Part shown: one piece after another, positions 51,164 to 63,377 of the stretch
How positions within the stretch are numbered: position 1 is the first letter of the stretch
Layout: every line of letters begins with the position of its first letter
Assembly (NCBI RefSeq): GCF_003113495.2
Contig: NZ_CP084506.1
Coordinates: forward strand, 2,108,001 to 2,172,000
Reading direction: 5' to 3'
From: Edwardsiella tarda ATCC 15947 = NBRC 105688
GTDB taxonomy: Bacteria > Pseudomonadota > Gammaproteobacteria > Enterobacterales > Enterobacteriaceae
DNA length: 64,000 nucleotides
Made by a program: the position numbers and the translations under genes
The notes under the pieces: model-generated
The model's input: only the letters and a program-made list of their open reading frames with translations
What the model was told of the DNA's origin: nothing
Database searches by the model: none

Positions 51164-51187
51164 GACGTGTATCGTGCGCTCGGACGC

Positions 51188-52072
<885 letters not shown>

Positions 52073-52193
52073 CTAACCCAACAGCGGACGCACAGAGTAT
52101 GCCATACTCCGCCGCCAATCGCCGCCACGGCGCAGGCAAAAAGAAATCGAATCGGCATGCCAGGATCGCTTGATTCAGCGGCACGCCACCCGC

Positions 52194-53003
52194 TTAATGC
52201 AGAACCACCGTAAACGCTTCGATGGCGTGGATCTGCAGCTTGATCACATCGGCCACCGGATCCTCCGGGCACTGCTCGACGAAATAGTTCAGATCGGATA
52301 AGGCGATGTGTGGGCACTCTAGACGGGCATAGATCAGCCCACGATCGCGGATCTCATAAGGATCTTCGGGGTCGAATTGCAGCAGTGCCTCGCACGCGTT
52401 CAGCGCCAACTCAATCTGTTGCTCTTCCATCAACGCCGTCTTCAGCGTCGCCAACAGGCGGCGCACCACCTGGCTGTTCTCCGCGGCGGCCAGATCCTCG
52501 TCGCTCACCTCGGCCTGCATGCCCAAATGCCCCTTCAGCCAGACCGCCAGCAGCGCACGCTCCAAGCGTTCGCCGTTGAGCGGGTTGATTAACCAAACGC
52601 TGCCATCCGGCCAGTCGGCGCGCAGCAGCAGCTGGGTCGGAAAGACCACCGCCTGCACGGGGAGCGCCAGACGCTGGGCGACCTGTTGCAGGATCACCCC
52701 CAGCGAGGCCGGCGTCCCCTGACGGCATGCCAGCACCTTGTCCAGCCACAGTGCATCGGAGAGGCGATAGACGCCGCCAACGCCGCCAAAGCCCCACTCG
52801 CCAAAGAACAGCGTCAGCAGACCTTGCAGACGCGACGTCTCGTCGCTCACCGCTTGCAGTGCCGTCTGTGCCTGTTCCGCCAACGCATCCAACGCGTGGC
52901 GTACCTCCTCCACGGCCAGATCGGGACGAACCCCCTGTTGCATCTGCAGCACGCCGTCGCTCAGCGTCATCTCATCGAAGGCAAAATCGGCCATTACACT
53001 CAT
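52194..53003 (-). CDS. sirB1: SirB1 family protein
   Basis: 269-residue protein of the SirB1/transglutaminase-like family with tetratricopeptide-like helices at the carboxyl end. GDWGF-type segment (here FFGEWGFGGVGGVYRLSDALWLDKVL), GTPASLGVILQQVAQRL and LLQFDPEDPYEIRDRGLIYA match E. coli YchA/SirB1. The start at 53003 (MSVMADFAFDEM) gives the E. coli length; the extension to 53099 is rejected. sirB2, which lies between prmC and sirB1 in E. coli, is absent. Function is not established. Confidence 0.9.
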   Translation of the reverse strand: MSVMADFAFDEMTLSDGVLQMQQGVRPDLAVEEVRHALDALAEQAQTALQAVSDETSRLQGLLTLFFGEWGFGGVGGVYRLSDALWLDKVLACRQGTPASLGVILQQVAQRLALPVQAVVFPTQLLLRADWPDGSVWLINPLNGERLERALLAVWLKGHLGMQAEVSDEDLAAAENSQVVRRLLATLKTALMEEQQIELALNACEALLQFDPEDPYEIRDRGLIYARLECPHIALSDLNYFVEQCPEDPVADVIKLQIHAIEAFTVVLH

Positions 53004-53086
53004 ATTGGTTCCATACTCAGCGGCAGTCCGTTCATCGCCTATTTCTTCATGACGCCGGGTGCATCCGGCAAGCGGCCATCTCGACA

Positions 53087-53923
53087 TTAAACGCTCCACT
53101 GACCCAGCGTGACACGCTCATTGTCGCCATAATCGCGCACACTCTCGACCCGGCTAAAGCCGACATCGTTCAACAGGGCGCGTACCGCCGCCCCCTGTTG
53201 CCAACCATGCTCCAACAGTAACCAGCCCTCCGCAGCCAGATAGTGCGGCGCCTGACTGGCGATAATGCGCAGATCCGCCAACCCCTGCTCGGCGGCCACC
53301 AGGGCACTGGCCGGTTCGAAACGCACGTCGCCCAGGCTCAGGTGCGTATCATCGGCATCGATGTAGGGGGGATTGGCCACGATCATATCGAAGCGACGCC
53401 CGGCTAATGGGGCGAACCAACTCCCCTGCAAGATCTCGACACGCGCCAGCCCCAATCGTTCGGCATTACGGCGGGCCAACGCCACCGCCTCGGGATTGAA
53501 CTCGACGGCACTCACCCGGCAGTCGGGACGTTCGCTGGCCAAGGCCAAGGCGATGGCGCCGGTGCCGGTACCGAGATCGACGATCTGAGCCGGCCGTGCG
53601 GGCAGACGTTGTAGCGCCTGCTCGACCAGGCACTCGGTATCAGGACGCGGGATCAGCGTCGCCGGCGAGACCTCGAGCGCTAGCGACCAGAATTCACGTT
53701 GCCCGATCAGATAGGCCACCGGCTCCCCCTGCTCACGCCGCGCCAACAGCGCCGCAAGCCGTTCTAGCTGCGCCGCCGTCAGCCGCGTCTCGCCGAAGGC
53801 GAGGATAAAGCTACGCCCCTTGCCGCTGACATGCTCCAGCAAGATCTCGGCGTCGCGCCGTGGGCTGTCACCGGGCGTCAGGCGAGCGATGGCCTGACGC
53901 AACCAATCGTCGTAACGCATCAT
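53087..53923 (-). CDS. prmC: Peptide chain release factor N5-glutamine methyltransferase PrmC
   Basis: Methylates the glutamine of the GGQ motif in release factors 1 and 2. The 278-residue protein has [26 protein letters not shown] (amino-terminal substrate domain), SAM motif [14 protein letters not shown] (about 118-131) and the catalytic NPPY in [13 protein letters not shown]. The ATG at 53923 overlaps the prfA stop codon (ATGA), coupling it to its main substrate. Confidence 0.95.
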   Translation of the reverse strand: MMRYDDWLRQAIARLTPGDSPRRDAEILLEHVSGKGRSFILAFGETRLTAAQLERLAALLARREQGEPVAYLIGQREFWSLALEVSPATLIPRPDTECLVEQALQRLPARPAQIVDLGTGTGAIALALASERPDCRVSAVEFNPEAVALARRNAERLGLARVEILQGSWFAPLAGRRFDMIVANPPYIDADDTHLSLGDVRFEPASALVAAEQGLADLRIIASQAPHYLAAEGWLLLEHGWQQGAAVRALLNDVGFSRVESVRDYGDNERVTLGQWSV

Positions 53924-55002
53924 TCCTGCTCGGACAGCGCGCTGAGCTGATCCGCCTGGTACTCCTGCACGATAGGCTCGATCAGGCTATCCAGCTTACC
54001 CTCCATCACCTCGTCCAGACGGTAGAGCGTCAGGTTAATACGGTGGTCGGTCACCCGCCCTTGCGGGAAGTTATAGGTACGAATGCGATCGGAGCGATCG
54101 CCGCTACCCAGCAGGTTACGGCGCGTCGATGCCTCCTCCCGCTGACGCTTGGCGATCTCGGCGGCACGAATACGCGCCCCCAACACCGACATCGCCTTGG
54201 CTTTGTTCTTATGCTGCGAGCGCTCATCCTGACACTCCACCACGATACCGGTCGGCAGGTGGGTAATACGGATCGCCGAGTCGGTGGTGTTCACGTGCTG
54301 ACCCCCGGCCCCGGAAGAGCGGTAGGTATCGATGCGTAGATCCGCCGGATTGATCTGCGGCAGCTCCGCCTCCGGCACCTCTGGCATCACCGCTACGGTA
54401 CACGCCGAGGTATGGATGCGCCCCTGCGACTCCGTCGCGGGGACACGCTGCACGCGGTGGCCGCCGGATTCGAACTTGAGGCGCCCGTAAGCCCCCTCGC
54501 CGCTGACCTTAGCGATCACCTCTTTATAACCACCGTGCTCCCCCTCGCTGGCGCTCATCACCTCGATGCGCCAACGACGCGCCTCGGCGTAGCGGCTGTA
54601 CATGCGGAACAGATCGCCGGCGAACAGACCCGCCTCGTCGCCACCGGTACCGGCGCGCACCTCGAGGAAACAGTTACGCTCATCGTCAGGATCCTTGGGC
54701 AGCAGCAAGATCTGTAGCTGCTGCTCCAGCTCGTTCAGGCGCTCGCGCGTCTCCTTGATCTCCTCCTGCGCCATTTCACGCATCTCAGGATCATCCAGCA
54801 TCATCTCCGCCGTCTCGATATCATCTTGGGCCTGCCGCCAGTCAAGAAAACAGCGCGATACATCGGTCAACTGGGCATATTCACGCGACAGCGCGCGAAA
54901 ACGATCCTGATCGGCGATGACTCCGGCATCACCGAGCAGCGCCTGAACTTCTTCATGGCGCTCTTGTAATGCTTCTAGTTTGGCAACAATAGAAGGCTTC
55001 AT
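53920..55002 (-). CDS. prfA: Peptide chain release factor 1 PrfA
   Basis: Ends translation at UAA and UAG. The 360-residue protein carries the PAT anticodon tripeptide in [11 protein letters not shown] and the GGQ motif in [14 protein letters not shown], whose glutamine is methylated by PrmC. It begins 41 bases after hemA and overlaps prmC by four, the conserved hemA-prfA-prmC operon. Confidence 0.97.
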   Translation of the reverse strand: MKPSIVAKLEALQERHEEVQALLGDAGVIADQDRFRALSREYAQLTDVSRCFLDWRQAQDDIETAEMMLDDPEMREMAQEEIKETRERLNELEQQLQILLLPKDPDDERNCFLEVRAGTGGDEAGLFAGDLFRMYSRYAEARRWRIEVMSASEGEHGGYKEVIAKVSGEGAYGRLKFESGGHRVQRVPATESQGRIHTSACTVAVMPEVPEAELPQINPADLRIDTYRSSGAGGQHVNTTDSAIRITHLPTGIVVECQDERSQHKNKAKAMSVLGARIRAAEIAKRQREEASTRRNLLGSGDRSDRIRTYNFPQGRVTDHRINLTLYRLDEVMEGKLDSLIEPIVQEYQADQLSALSEQE

Positions 55003-55043
55003 GCGTGGCTATTTACCTATCAATAAAAAGGAAGAGAACAAAA

Positions 55044-56306
55044 CTAATTGTGGTCCAGTCCGAGACTGTCGCGCAGTACCTGTAGACGCTGCGCATCGCC
55101 GCTGCCGGCGGCTTGCTGGAGGGATTTGGTCGGGGCATGGATAAGACGATTGGTCAGGCGATGGGCCAGACGGCGGATCACCGCCTCGGCATCGACGCCT
55201 TGAGCCAGGGCGGCCAACGCCTCGGACTCGGCCTCGGCACGCAGCTGATCGGCCTGAGCGCGGTATTCGCGGATCGTTTCGACGGCGCCTTGCGCGCGCA
55301 GCCAGGCCATGAAATTGGCGCACTCTTGCTGCACGATATGCTCAGCCTGCACCGCCGCCGCCTGACGCTGGGCCATGTTGCCCTGAATGATCGCCTGAAG
55401 ATCATCCACGCTATACAGATAGGCGTTCGCCAACTCGCCGACCTCCGGCTCGATGTCGCGCGGCACGGCGATATCCACCAGCAACATCGGACGGTTGCGC
55501 CGCGCCTTCAGGGCGCGCTCCACCATCCCCTTACCGATGATCGGTAACGGGCTCGCCGTCGAACTGATGACGATGTCGGCCTCGGCCAGACGCTCGCCGA
55601 TCGCCTCTAAGGTGATCACCTCGGCGCCGACCTCTGAGGCCAACGTCTGGGCGCGTTCGCGGGTACGGTTGGCGATCAGCATATGCTGCACCTGGTGCTG
55701 ATGCAGGTGACGCGCCACCAGCTCGATGGTCTCTCCGGCGCCGACCAGCAAGACATTCAGGCGAGCCAAGGATTCGAAGATCTGCCGCGCCAGGGTACAG
55801 GCGGCAAACGCCACCGACACGGCGCTGGCGCCGATTTCGGTTTCGGTACGCACCCGCTTGGCGACAGAGAAAGTCTTCTGAAACAGACGCTCCAGGTCAG
55901 CAGACAGCGCCTGCTCACGTTGAGATTCCGAGAAGGCTTTCTTGACCTGCCCCAAGATTTGCGGTTCGCCCAACACCAACGAATCCAAGCCACTGGCGAC
56001 GCGCATCAGATGGCTGACGGCCTCGTTATCTTGGTGCCAATATAGGCTATCGCTCACCTCTTCCGGTGACAGTTGATGATAGCTGCACAGCCAGTCGACG
56101 ATCTGTTGGCGGAGATCGGCCCGCTGCTCTACGCTCAGGTACAGCTCGGTCCGGTTACAGGTAGACAACACCACTCCCGCCTGCACCGACGGCTGCCGCA
56201 GCAGACTTTCAATGGCCCGATCCAACGTATCGGGAGAAAACGTTACCCGCTCCCGTAAGGAGACCGGTGCCGTTTTATGATTGATTCCAAGTGCAAGAAG
56301 ACTCAT
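55044..56306 (-). CDS. hemA: Glutamyl-tRNA reductase HemA
   Basis: First enzyme of tetrapyrrole synthesis by the C5 route: reduces glutamyl-tRNA to glutamate 1-semialdehyde with NADPH. The 420-residue protein starts [21 protein letters not shown]; the active-site cysteine is in [13 protein letters not shown], the Rossmann motif in [16 protein letters not shown] (about 186-201), and the dimerisation region is the long carboxyl helix. It is divergent from lolB. The amino-terminal degradation control known for HemA would apply here, but it is not visible in sequence. Confidence 0.96.
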   Translation of the reverse strand: MSLLALGINHKTAPVSLRERVTFSPDTLDRAIESLLRQPSVQAGVVLSTCNRTELYLSVEQRADLRQQIVDWLCSYHQLSPEEVSDSLYWHQDNEAVSHLMRVASGLDSLVLGEPQILGQVKKAFSESQREQALSADLERLFQKTFSVAKRVRTETEIGASAVSVAFAACTLARQIFESLARLNVLLVGAGETIELVARHLHQHQVQHMLIANRTRERAQTLASEVGAEVITLEAIGERLAEADIVISSTASPLPIIGKGMVERALKARRNRPMLLVDIAVPRDIEPEVGELANAYLYSVDDLQAIIQGNMAQRQAAAVQAEHIVQQECANFMAWLRAQGAVETIREYRAQADQLRAEAESEALAALAQGVDAEAVIRRLAHRLTNRLIHAPTKSLQQAAGSGDAQRLQVLRDSLGLDHN

Positions 56307-56525
56307 GAAAAACCGTTAGTAGTCCCGACGTCATTAGGGTTTAGTGGTAATGGCAGCATTCTACTTGATGAGTCGAAGCAATAAAAGCCACTGCACCCCG
56401 GCATGGCGTGCGCTGACAGACATTTTTTTACCCTTTTCCTCCTCGATAGCCACCACTCCCCATTGACGCCCTCCGGTAAGGAGGCTAGCGTTAGCCACCA
56501 ACAACCTTCACCATGGAATCCGAGG

Positions 56526-57146
56526 ATGAAAAAGGTAAATCTCCTGCGTTTACTGCCAGTTAGCTGCTTGCTGCTCGCAGCCTGTAGTTCCCTGCCCCAA
56601 CCCGGCGCGGGCGGTAACATCGACTCGCCGCAATGGAAAGCGCATCAGCAACAAGTAGAAAATATCGCCGCCTATCAAACACGCGGGGCATTTGCCTATC
56701 TTTCCGATAAGCAAAAGGTTTATGCACGATTCTTCTGGCAACAGACCGCCGCCGGGCACTACCGCTTATTGTTGACCAATCCGCTGGGGAGTACCGAGCT
56801 GGAGCTGAACGTGCGGCCAGGTGTGGCGCAGATCACCGACAGCCAAGGACGTCACTACGTCAGCGATAACGCCGCCGTGATGATCGAAAAACTGACGGGA
56901 ATGCAGATCCCGTTAGATAACTTACGCCAATGGATGCTGGGGCTACCCGGCCAGGCACAGCAGGTTCGTCTGGATAGCGCACAACGCCTCAGCCAGTTAA
57001 CCTACCGCCATGCTGGCCAGAATTGGCAGGTCGATTACCTGCGTTACGACACCCGCGTCACCCCTCCCTTACCGGCACAGTTGGAGCTGAGCCAGGGGGA
57101 ACAACGCATCAAGCTGAAGATGGATAGCTGGACGCTGCAACCATGA
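56526..57146 (+). CDS. lolB: Outer membrane lipoprotein localisation factor LolB
   Basis: Receives lipoproteins from LolA and inserts them in the outer membrane. The 206-residue precursor has the lipoprotein signal [20 protein letters not shown] with lipobox LAAC (cysteine 20) and serines next, which fit outer membrane sorting. [24 protein letters not shown] and [15 protein letters not shown] match E. coli LolB. GAGG lies just before the ATG. It overlaps ispE by four bases. Confidence 0.95.
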   Translation: MKKVNLLRLLPVSCLLLAACSSLPQPGAGGNIDSPQWKAHQQQVENIAAYQTRGAFAYLSDKQKVYARFFWQQTAAGHYRLLLTNPLGSTELELNVRPGVAQITDSQGRHYVSDNAAVMIEKLTGMQIPLDNLRQWMLGLPGQAQQVRLDSAQRLSQLTYRHAGQNWQVDYLRYDTRVTPPLPAQLELSQGEQRIKLKMDSWTLQP

Positions 57147-58024
57147 TCCGCGCACAGACCCATTGGCCGGCCCCGGCTAAGCTGAACTTGTTCTTATACA
57201 TCACCGGACGGCGCGCCGACGGCTACCACCTGTTGCAGACCCTGTTCCAGTTTCTGGATTACGGCGACACGCTCACTATTCAGGCGCGCGACGATGGTCA
57301 ACTGCGCCTACTGACGCCCGTCGACGGCGTCGCCGATGAGGATAACCTGATCCTACGCGCGGCGCGGGCGTTGCGCGCGGCCTTGCCCGCTCGCTTCGCT
57401 CACTGCGGCGCCGACATCGCCCTGGAGAAGGTGCTGCCGATGGGCGGCGGCCTGGGCGGCGGGTCGTCGGATGCGGCCTCGACCCTCGTGGCGCTCAATA
57501 CTCTCTGGCAAGCGGGATTGCGCGACGATCAGCTGGCACAGATCGGCCTCCGGCTGGGCGCCGATGTACCCGTATTTGTTAATGGCGTTGCCGCCTTTGC
57601 GCAAGGTGTTGGAGAATTGTTACAGCCAGCACATCCTGAAGAAAAATGGTATCTCGTTGCACACCCGGGTGTCAGCATCCCCACTCCGGCGATCTTCGCC
57701 GATCCTGCACTGAAAAGAGACTCTCCGGTAAGAACTTTGGCGGAACTGTTGGCAACACCGTACAGTAACGATTGCGAGGCTATAGCAAGAAAACGTTTTC
57801 GTGAGGTTGAACAGGCGCTTTCGTGGCTGTTAGAATACGCGCCGTCGCGTCTGACAGGGACCGGCGCTTGTGTGTTTGCGGAATTCGACACCGAGTGCGC
57901 GGCTCGTCAGGTGTTAAGCAATGCCCCCGAGTGGATGCAGGGATTCGTGGCGCGTGGCGTCAATACGTCGCCGTTGCACCGTGCCCGCTCCGAGCTGCTG
58001 GCCTCCATGCACACAACCGACTAA
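57143..58024 (+). CDS. ispE: 4-diphosphocytidyl-2-C-methyl-D-erythritol kinase IspE
   Basis: GHMP kinase of the MEP isoprenoid pathway, 293 residues. The opening is [22 protein letters not shown] (catalytic lysine and substrate contacts), the ATP-binding motif [16 protein letters not shown] lies near residue 100, and the carboxyl GHMP motif is [14 protein letters not shown]. Translationally coupled to lolB and followed by prs, as in E. coli. The part from about 57590 to 57830 is visibly poorer in GC than the rest of the gene. Confidence 0.95.
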   Translation: MIRAQTHWPAPAKLNLFLYITGRRADGYHLLQTLFQFLDYGDTLTIQARDDGQLRLLTPVDGVADEDNLILRAARALRAALPARFAHCGADIALEKVLPMGGGLGGGSSDAASTLVALNTLWQAGLRDDQLAQIGLRLGADVPVFVNGVAAFAQGVGELLQPAHPEEKWYLVAHPGVSIPTPAIFADPALKRDSPVRTLAELLATPYSNDCEAIARKRFREVEQALSWLLEYAPSRLTGTGACVFAEFDTECAARQVLSNAPEWMQGFVARGVNTSPLHRARSELLASMHTTD

Positions 58025-58134
58025 CGTTTAAAGCACCTCGCTGCGTTTGACAATCGTTTTGCATGCTGCGCGGCCATTTGTTCGCCGAACGAATGCAGAG
58101 TCTGCCGTGACTCAAACCGATACCCGTAGGGTAA

Positions 58135-59157
<1,023 letters not shown>

Positions 59158-59170
59158 TAGCTTGCGCCTA

Positions 59171-59202
59171 ATAAAAACGGCGGATTTATCCGCCGTTTTT
59201 CG
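59171..59202 (+). terminator. Rho-independent terminator of prs
   Basis: AAACGGCGGAT pairs with ATCCGCCGTTT around TT and is followed by T residues, about 15 bases after the prs stop. Confidence 0.92.
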
Positions 59203-59384
59203 TTTCTAGCGCTGACATCGCGGCGGGTTGGGTAGATCCCGCCGCATCGTTTTCTCTCCACACCCTCCCTGCGTCTTCCCCACAGATTAAACCGAAGCTA
59301 TACGCCGCGCGGCTATCCGGGCAGCGTTCGTCCGCACTATGCTAGGCTGCCCATTCATTCTCTGCTGCGTTAATGGATGCCATC

Positions 59385-60521
59385 ATGTTCAGACTATTAT
59401 GTGCCCCCCTACTTAGCCTGCTCAGCACCACGGCCAACTGCACGCCGACGATCCCGCCCTTACCCCAAAAAGATATGGCCGGGCAGACGGCGGCGTTTAA
59501 TCAACGCATGGGCCTGGCGGCGCCGTACGCCGCCGCCAGCCAACAGTTTCTACGCAGCGCGGCCTCGCTCTCTTCGGCGATCTTCTTGCGCCAAGCGGCG
59601 GACAGCCATCCCTACTTCGTCAACTGGATGAGCGGAACCCGCAAGGTGGCCGGCGATAACCCCTGGACCACCTATCATTCCACCCTGTTCGATAGCCGCA
59701 ACGACTACCTCATCACCGGTAACCTCGGTGCCGCCGAATACGTCGGCTTCCAGGTATATGGCATGCGTGATGGCCGTAATATCGCCCTGGCTCAGCAAAA
59801 TCGCTCATCGAACACGATGCAGATCGACTGCCGGGGTAACTTTACGCTGCGTCTCAGCCCCAAGCCTCTCTCCGGTGAGGGGGATAGCATCACCACGACC
59901 CCAGAGGACTATATGCTCATCGTCCGTGAGTATTACCAAAACGGACAGCAGAAGCTGCATAACCCCGCCCGTTACCGCATTCAGCGCCTGAGCGGTGAGG
60001 CGCAGCCGCCCATCCCGGATGCGCGGCAACGCGTCGCCCTGGCCGACGCCTTCTACCGTAGCCTGGTACTCAGTTCATTGGATATTGCCGAGAAGATGGC
60101 ACAGGTGCGTAACAGCAATCAGGAGGTCGAGGTCGATCGCCGCTTATCCGACGCGCTCTACCCCACCACAGACAATCGTTACAACGGCGTCTACGTCACC
60201 CTGCCCGACGATGACAGCGTGATCCGCATCAGCGGCACCCTGCCACGCGATGCCACCTACATTTCCGTCGTATTCTATACGCCTTACTATATCACGCCCG
60301 ATTACCGCAACGCGCGCACCTACCTGACCGGGAAAGAGATCGTCCAGCAGGCCGATGGGCACTACCAGATCAACCTGACGCGCCAACCGCGCGATCTGCC
60401 GAATAACCTCACCAGCGCCGGTTACGATCAGGGTATCGTGGCCATCCGTTACCTGGGCTCGCAAAGCTATCCCGAGTTCGAGGTGCAACGACTGTCCCAC
60501 GCCGACGCGCAAAAACCATAA
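59385..60521 (+). CDS. Secreted DUF1214-like protein
   Basis: 378-residue precursor with an amino-terminal signal peptide (MFRLLCAPLLSLLSTTANC, cleavage expected near residue 19-21); an ATG at 59373 is an alternative start. The mature protein has a DUF1214-like beta-rich region: NPWTTYHSTLFDSRNDYLITGNLGAAEYVGFQVYG and the carboxyl YTPYYITPDYRNARTYLTGKEI. Many such proteins are encoded next to transporters or regulators, but here it stands alone between prs and ychH, with ychH on the opposite strand. Function is unknown; the gene is not in the E. coli prs-pth region. Confidence 0.7.
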   Translation: MFRLLCAPLLSLLSTTANCTPTIPPLPQKDMAGQTAAFNQRMGLAAPYAAASQQFLRSAASLSSAIFLRQAADSHPYFVNWMSGTRKVAGDNPWTTYHSTLFDSRNDYLITGNLGAAEYVGFQVYGMRDGRNIALAQQNRSSNTMQIDCRGNFTLRLSPKPLSGEGDSITTTPEDYMLIVREYYQNGQQKLHNPARYRIQRLSGEAQPPIPDARQRVALADAFYRSLVLSSLDIAEKMAQVRNSNQEVEVDRRLSDALYPTTDNRYNGVYVTLPDDDSVIRISGTLPRDATYISVVFYTPYYITPDYRNARTYLTGKEIVQQADGHYQINLTRQPRDLPNNLTSAGYDQGIVAIRYLGSQSYPEFEVQRLSHADAQKP

Positions 60522-60547
60522 AAAACGCCGCCCTTCCCGGCGGCGCT
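60519..60547 (-). terminator. Rho-independent terminator of ychH
   Basis: On the minus strand GCGCCGCCGGG and CGGCGTT pair across a short loop with a T run beyond, about 25 bases after the ychH stop. It overlaps the end of the convergent DUF1214-like gene. Confidence 0.75.
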
Positions 60548-60571
60548 CAAACGGTATGACACGTCGTTATT

Positions 60572-60850
60572 TTAAGAGTGACGTTCACGCGTTTTACGGG
60601 TACAGCGTTTATCGTAGTGACGTACCCACCAATAGCGGTCGGCGACGCGCTCACGACCTCCGACACGCGCCCCCGCCAGCCATAACAGCGCACCGATGAA
60701 GATGCTCATCACCGCACCATGTGAAAAGTATTGAGGTAAATCCAATTGGGGTAACTGAGCCAGTACGGAGTAACCGACACCGCCCACCATGGTAATAAGC
60801 CCCAGCCCCATCAGAATGTTGCCAAGCAGCATTGAGCTTTTACGTTTCAT
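60572..60850 (-). CDS. ychH: Stress-induced inner membrane protein YchH
   Basis: 92-residue protein with two membrane helices (about 8-30 and 45-63). It starts MKRKSSMLLGNILMGLGLITM, and GAVMSIFIGALLWLAGARVGG and DRYWWVRHYDKRC match E. coli YchH closely. GGAGGAGACC precedes the ATG. In E. coli ychH is CRP-linked and stress-induced. It is divergent from pth. Confidence 0.94.
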   Translation of the reverse strand: MKRKSSMLLGNILMGLGLITMVGGVGYSVLAQLPQLDLPQYFSHGAVMSIFIGALLWLAGARVGGRERVADRYWWVRHYDKRCTRKTRERHS

Positions 60851-61217
60851 TGGTCTCCTCCTTCGCTGTATCAGTATCCATAAAATCGACTGATGCTAGG
60901 TTAGCCTCCTATCAGGGACGCTAACCTATCCCGTTAGTGACAGTATAGTCGCTTAATATTTACCTGATTGGGTGCAGTTCACATTCTGCCCTTGCAACCA
61001 TTAGTTATTTCATTTTGCAACCAGATATATCGAGTACGGGACGCATCGTTAGCGCGCGCAGTCAGCAGCGCCGCTCATCATTGCATCCCGACAGCGGTGA
61101 CACGGACGCGGCAAGGTAGTGAGCCGCGGCAAAGTGTGGTCTAATTACGGCTGTTCTTTTATCCACGACTTGCCGCGGGGCGCTCCCGCGTCTATCACAC
61201 AAAGATCGAATGTACTG
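60851..61217. other. Intergenic region between divergent ychH and pth
   Basis: 367 bases with no gene. The part near 60940-61040 is AT-rich and probably holds the ychH promoter; the part near pth is GC-rich. I see no clear operator. Confidence 0.5.
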
Positions 61218-61808
61218 ATGACGATTAAACTGATTGTCGGCCTGGCCAACCCTGGCGCGGAATACGCACAGACGCGCCACAATGCCGGTGCCTGGTTCGT
61301 TGACGCCCTCGCCGAACGCCACGGCCAATCCCTGAAAGACGAGAGTAAATTCTTTGGCTATACCGCCCGCCTCAACCTGGCCGGGCACGATCTACGCCTA
61401 CTGGTCCCCACCACCTTCATGAACCTCAGCGGCAAGGCCGTCTCCGCGCTAGCCGGTTTCTACCGCATCGCCCCGGATGAGATCCTGGTGGCGCACGATG
61501 AGTTGGATCTGCCCCCCGGTGTGGCGAAGCTGAAGTTAGGCGGGGGTAATGGTGGCCACAATGGCCTCAAGGATATTCAGAGCAAGCTGGGCAACAATCC
61601 CAATTTCTATCGCCTGCGTATCGGCATCGGCCATCCCGGCGACAAGAGTAAGGTCGTCGGCTTCGTGCTGGGTAAACCTCTGGCGAGCGAGCAGCCGTTA
61701 ATCGACGAGGCGATCGACGAGGCGCTGCGCTGTACCGAGGTACTGATGCGCGACGGGATGGAAAAGGCGATGAATCGCCAGAATGGCTTTAAGGCCACGC
61801 CACGCTGA
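61218..61808 (+). CDS. pth: Peptidyl-tRNA hydrolase Pth
   Basis: Recycles tRNA from peptidyl-tRNA released by stalled ribosomes. The 196-residue protein starts [31 protein letters not shown]; the histidine in TRHNAGAW is catalytic, FMNLSGKAV holds an active-site asparagine, and [11 protein letters not shown] the aspartate. [11 protein letters not shown] is also conserved. The start at 61218 fits E. coli; the frame to 61119 is rejected. It is followed by ychF, as in E. coli. Confidence 0.96.
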   Translation: MTIKLIVGLANPGAEYAQTRHNAGAWFVDALAERHGQSLKDESKFFGYTARLNLAGHDLRLLVPTTFMNLSGKAVSALAGFYRIAPDEILVAHDELDLPPGVAKLKLGGGNGGHNGLKDIQSKLGNNPNFYRLRIGIGHPGDKSKVVGFVLGKPLASEQPLIDEAIDEALRCTEVLMRDGMEKAMNRQNGFKATPR

Positions 61809-61874
61809 TAGCGAGCAGCGTAGCCCACGCCACGCGTCGCCTAAGGATAAGTCGAGAAAATGACGCGTTGCGTG

Positions 61875-61880
61875 TATAAT
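61875..61880 (+). promoter_or_regulatory. Candidate -10 element of ychF promoter
   Basis: A perfect TATAAT lies about 75 bases before the ychF start. The hexamer at the expected -35 position (TCGAGA near 61852) is poor. GTG just upstream of the TATAAT resembles an extended -10. ychF probably has its own transcript in addition to read-through from pth. Confidence 0.5.
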
Positions 61881-61901
61881 TGGGCAAAATTTTCCTGTTT
61901 A

Positions 61902-61929
61902 TTTGGTGGCTAATGTATTAACCACCAAA
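61902..61929 (+). promoter_or_regulatory. Stem-loop in the ychF leader
   Basis: TTTGGTGG pairs perfectly with CCACCAAA across a 12-base loop in the 5' leader of ychF, ending 26 bases before the start codon. No T run follows, so it is not a terminator; a role in RNA stability or translation control is possible. Confidence 0.45.
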
Positions 61930-61955
61930 AATTCAATGAGTTAAGGTGATTAAAC

Positions 61956-63047
61956 ATGGGTTTTAAATGCGGTATCGTCGGCCTTCCTAACGTCGGTAAA
62001 TCTACGCTGTTCAATGCGCTGACCAAAGCGGGGATCGAAGCCGCTAACTTCCCGTTCTGTACCATCGAGCCGAACACCGGCGTGGTGCCGATGCCCGATC
62101 CGCGTCTGGATCAGCTGGCCGAGATCGTGAAACCCCAGCGTACCCTGCCAACCACCATGGAGTTCGTCGACATCGCTGGCCTGGTGAAAGGGGCCTCCAA
62201 AGGCGAAGGCCTGGGCAACCAGTTCCTGACCAACATTCGTGAAACCGAGGCCATCGGCCACGTGGTACGTTGCTTTGAGAACGACAACATCGTACACGTC
62301 TCCGGCCGAGTCAATCCGGCGGAAGACATCGAGGTGATCAACACCGAGTTGGCGCTGGCGGATCTGGATACCTGTGAGCGCGCCATCCACCGCGTGCAGA
62401 AGAAGGCCAAGGGCGGCGATAAAGACGCCAAACTGGAACTGTCCGCACTGGAAAAATGCCTGCCGCACCTGGAGCAGGCTGGCATGCTGCGCGCGCTGGA
62501 TCTGAGCGACGAAGAGAAGGCGGCCATCAAGTATCTGAGCTTCCTGACGCTGAAACCGACCATGTATATCGCCAACGTCAACGAAGATGGCTTTGAAAAC
62601 AACCCGTTCCTGGATCAGGTCCGCGCCATCGCCGAACAAGAAGGCTCCGTCGTGGTGCCGGTATGCGCCGCCGTCGAAGCGGACATCGCCGAACTGGATG
62701 ATGCCGACCGTGACGAATTCATGGCCGAACTGGGTTTGGAAGAGCCGGGCCTGAACCGTGTGATCCGCGCCGGTTATAAGCTGCTGAACCTGCAAACCTA
62801 CTTCACCGCCGGGGTGAAAGAAGTCCGCGCCTGGACCATCCCGGTCGGCGCCACCGCCCCGCAGGCGGCCGGTAAGATCCATACCGACTTCGAGAAAGGC
62901 TTCATCCGCGCCCAGACCATCGCCTTTGATGACTTCATCACCTATAAGGGCGAACAGGGCGCCAAGGAAGCCGGTAAGATGCGTTCCGAAGGTAAGGACT
63001 ATATCGTCAAAGATGGCGATATCATGAACTTCCTGTTTAACGTCTAA
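61956..63047 (+). CDS. ychF: Redox-responsive ATPase/GTPase YchF (OLA1 family)
   Basis: Obg-family P-loop protein of 363 residues that hydrolyses ATP in preference to GTP and binds ribosomes. G1 motif [15 protein letters not shown] near residue 8, G3 [10 protein letters not shown], and an altered G4 (NVNED at about 206) that favours ATP; a coiled coil (about 130-190) and a TGS domain at the carboxyl end (about 280-363, [14 protein letters not shown]). TTAAGGTG lies before the ATG. Confidence 0.97.
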   Translation: MGFKCGIVGLPNVGKSTLFNALTKAGIEAANFPFCTIEPNTGVVPMPDPRLDQLAEIVKPQRTLPTTMEFVDIAGLVKGASKGEGLGNQFLTNIRETEAIGHVVRCFENDNIVHVSGRVNPAEDIEVINTELALADLDTCERAIHRVQKKAKGGDKDAKLELSALEKCLPHLEQAGMLRALDLSDEEKAAIKYLSFLTLKPTMYIANVNEDGFENNPFLDQVRAIAEQEGSVVVPVCAAVEADIAELDDADRDEFMAELGLEEPGLNRVIRAGYKLLNLQTYFTAGVKEVRAWTIPVGATAPQAAGKIHTDFEKGFIRAQTIAFDDFITYKGEQGAKEAGKMRSEGKDYIVKDGDIMNFLFNV

Positions 63048-63103
63048 ATCGTTATTGTGGTCTCATGAGGTTTCACTGAATCTCAAGAAGACGGTGAAAC
63101 CCT

Positions 63104-63135
63104 ATAAAATCCACGCAATTGCGTGGATTTTTCAT
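63104..63135 (+). terminator. Rho-independent terminator of ychF
   Basis: AAATCCACGCAATTGCGTGGATTT is a perfect inverted repeat followed by T residues, about 60 bases after the ychF stop. Confidence 0.88.
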
Positions 63136-63377
63136 TTTATAAAGTCTTACCACATTTCGTAACCACCGTGAATCACTGCGATCGGTCAGTTCCCAATCAG
63201 AGAGAGAACCCCACACCGTCTCCTTTCAGGAAATGGCTAACGTGGAGTACAACAGATACCGAAAACAAAGAAAGAAAATAATTTAATATCAATACGTTAT
63301 AAACAATACGCTCAATAAATAAGCAACAAAAAGAAAAGAAACGCATTTTACAGCTCACTATTTTTCAATGAGTTAAG
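63136..63377. other. AT-rich intergenic region before the insertion sequence
   Basis: No gene is recognised. The 3' part (63260-63360) is very A-rich. The stretch ends at the left inverted repeat of the IS element, whose expected 9-bp target copy would be TGAGTTAAG (63369-63377); the matching copy on the right lies outside the window. Confidence 0.5.

Noticed and set aside
61950..62882. 310-codon open frame antisense to ychF
   Set aside because: Shadow of ychF, no ribosome site or recognisable motif.
63232..63285. Tiny 17-codon frame before the IS element
   Set aside because: Purine-rich segment with a poorly spaced ribosome site; no evidence of translation.
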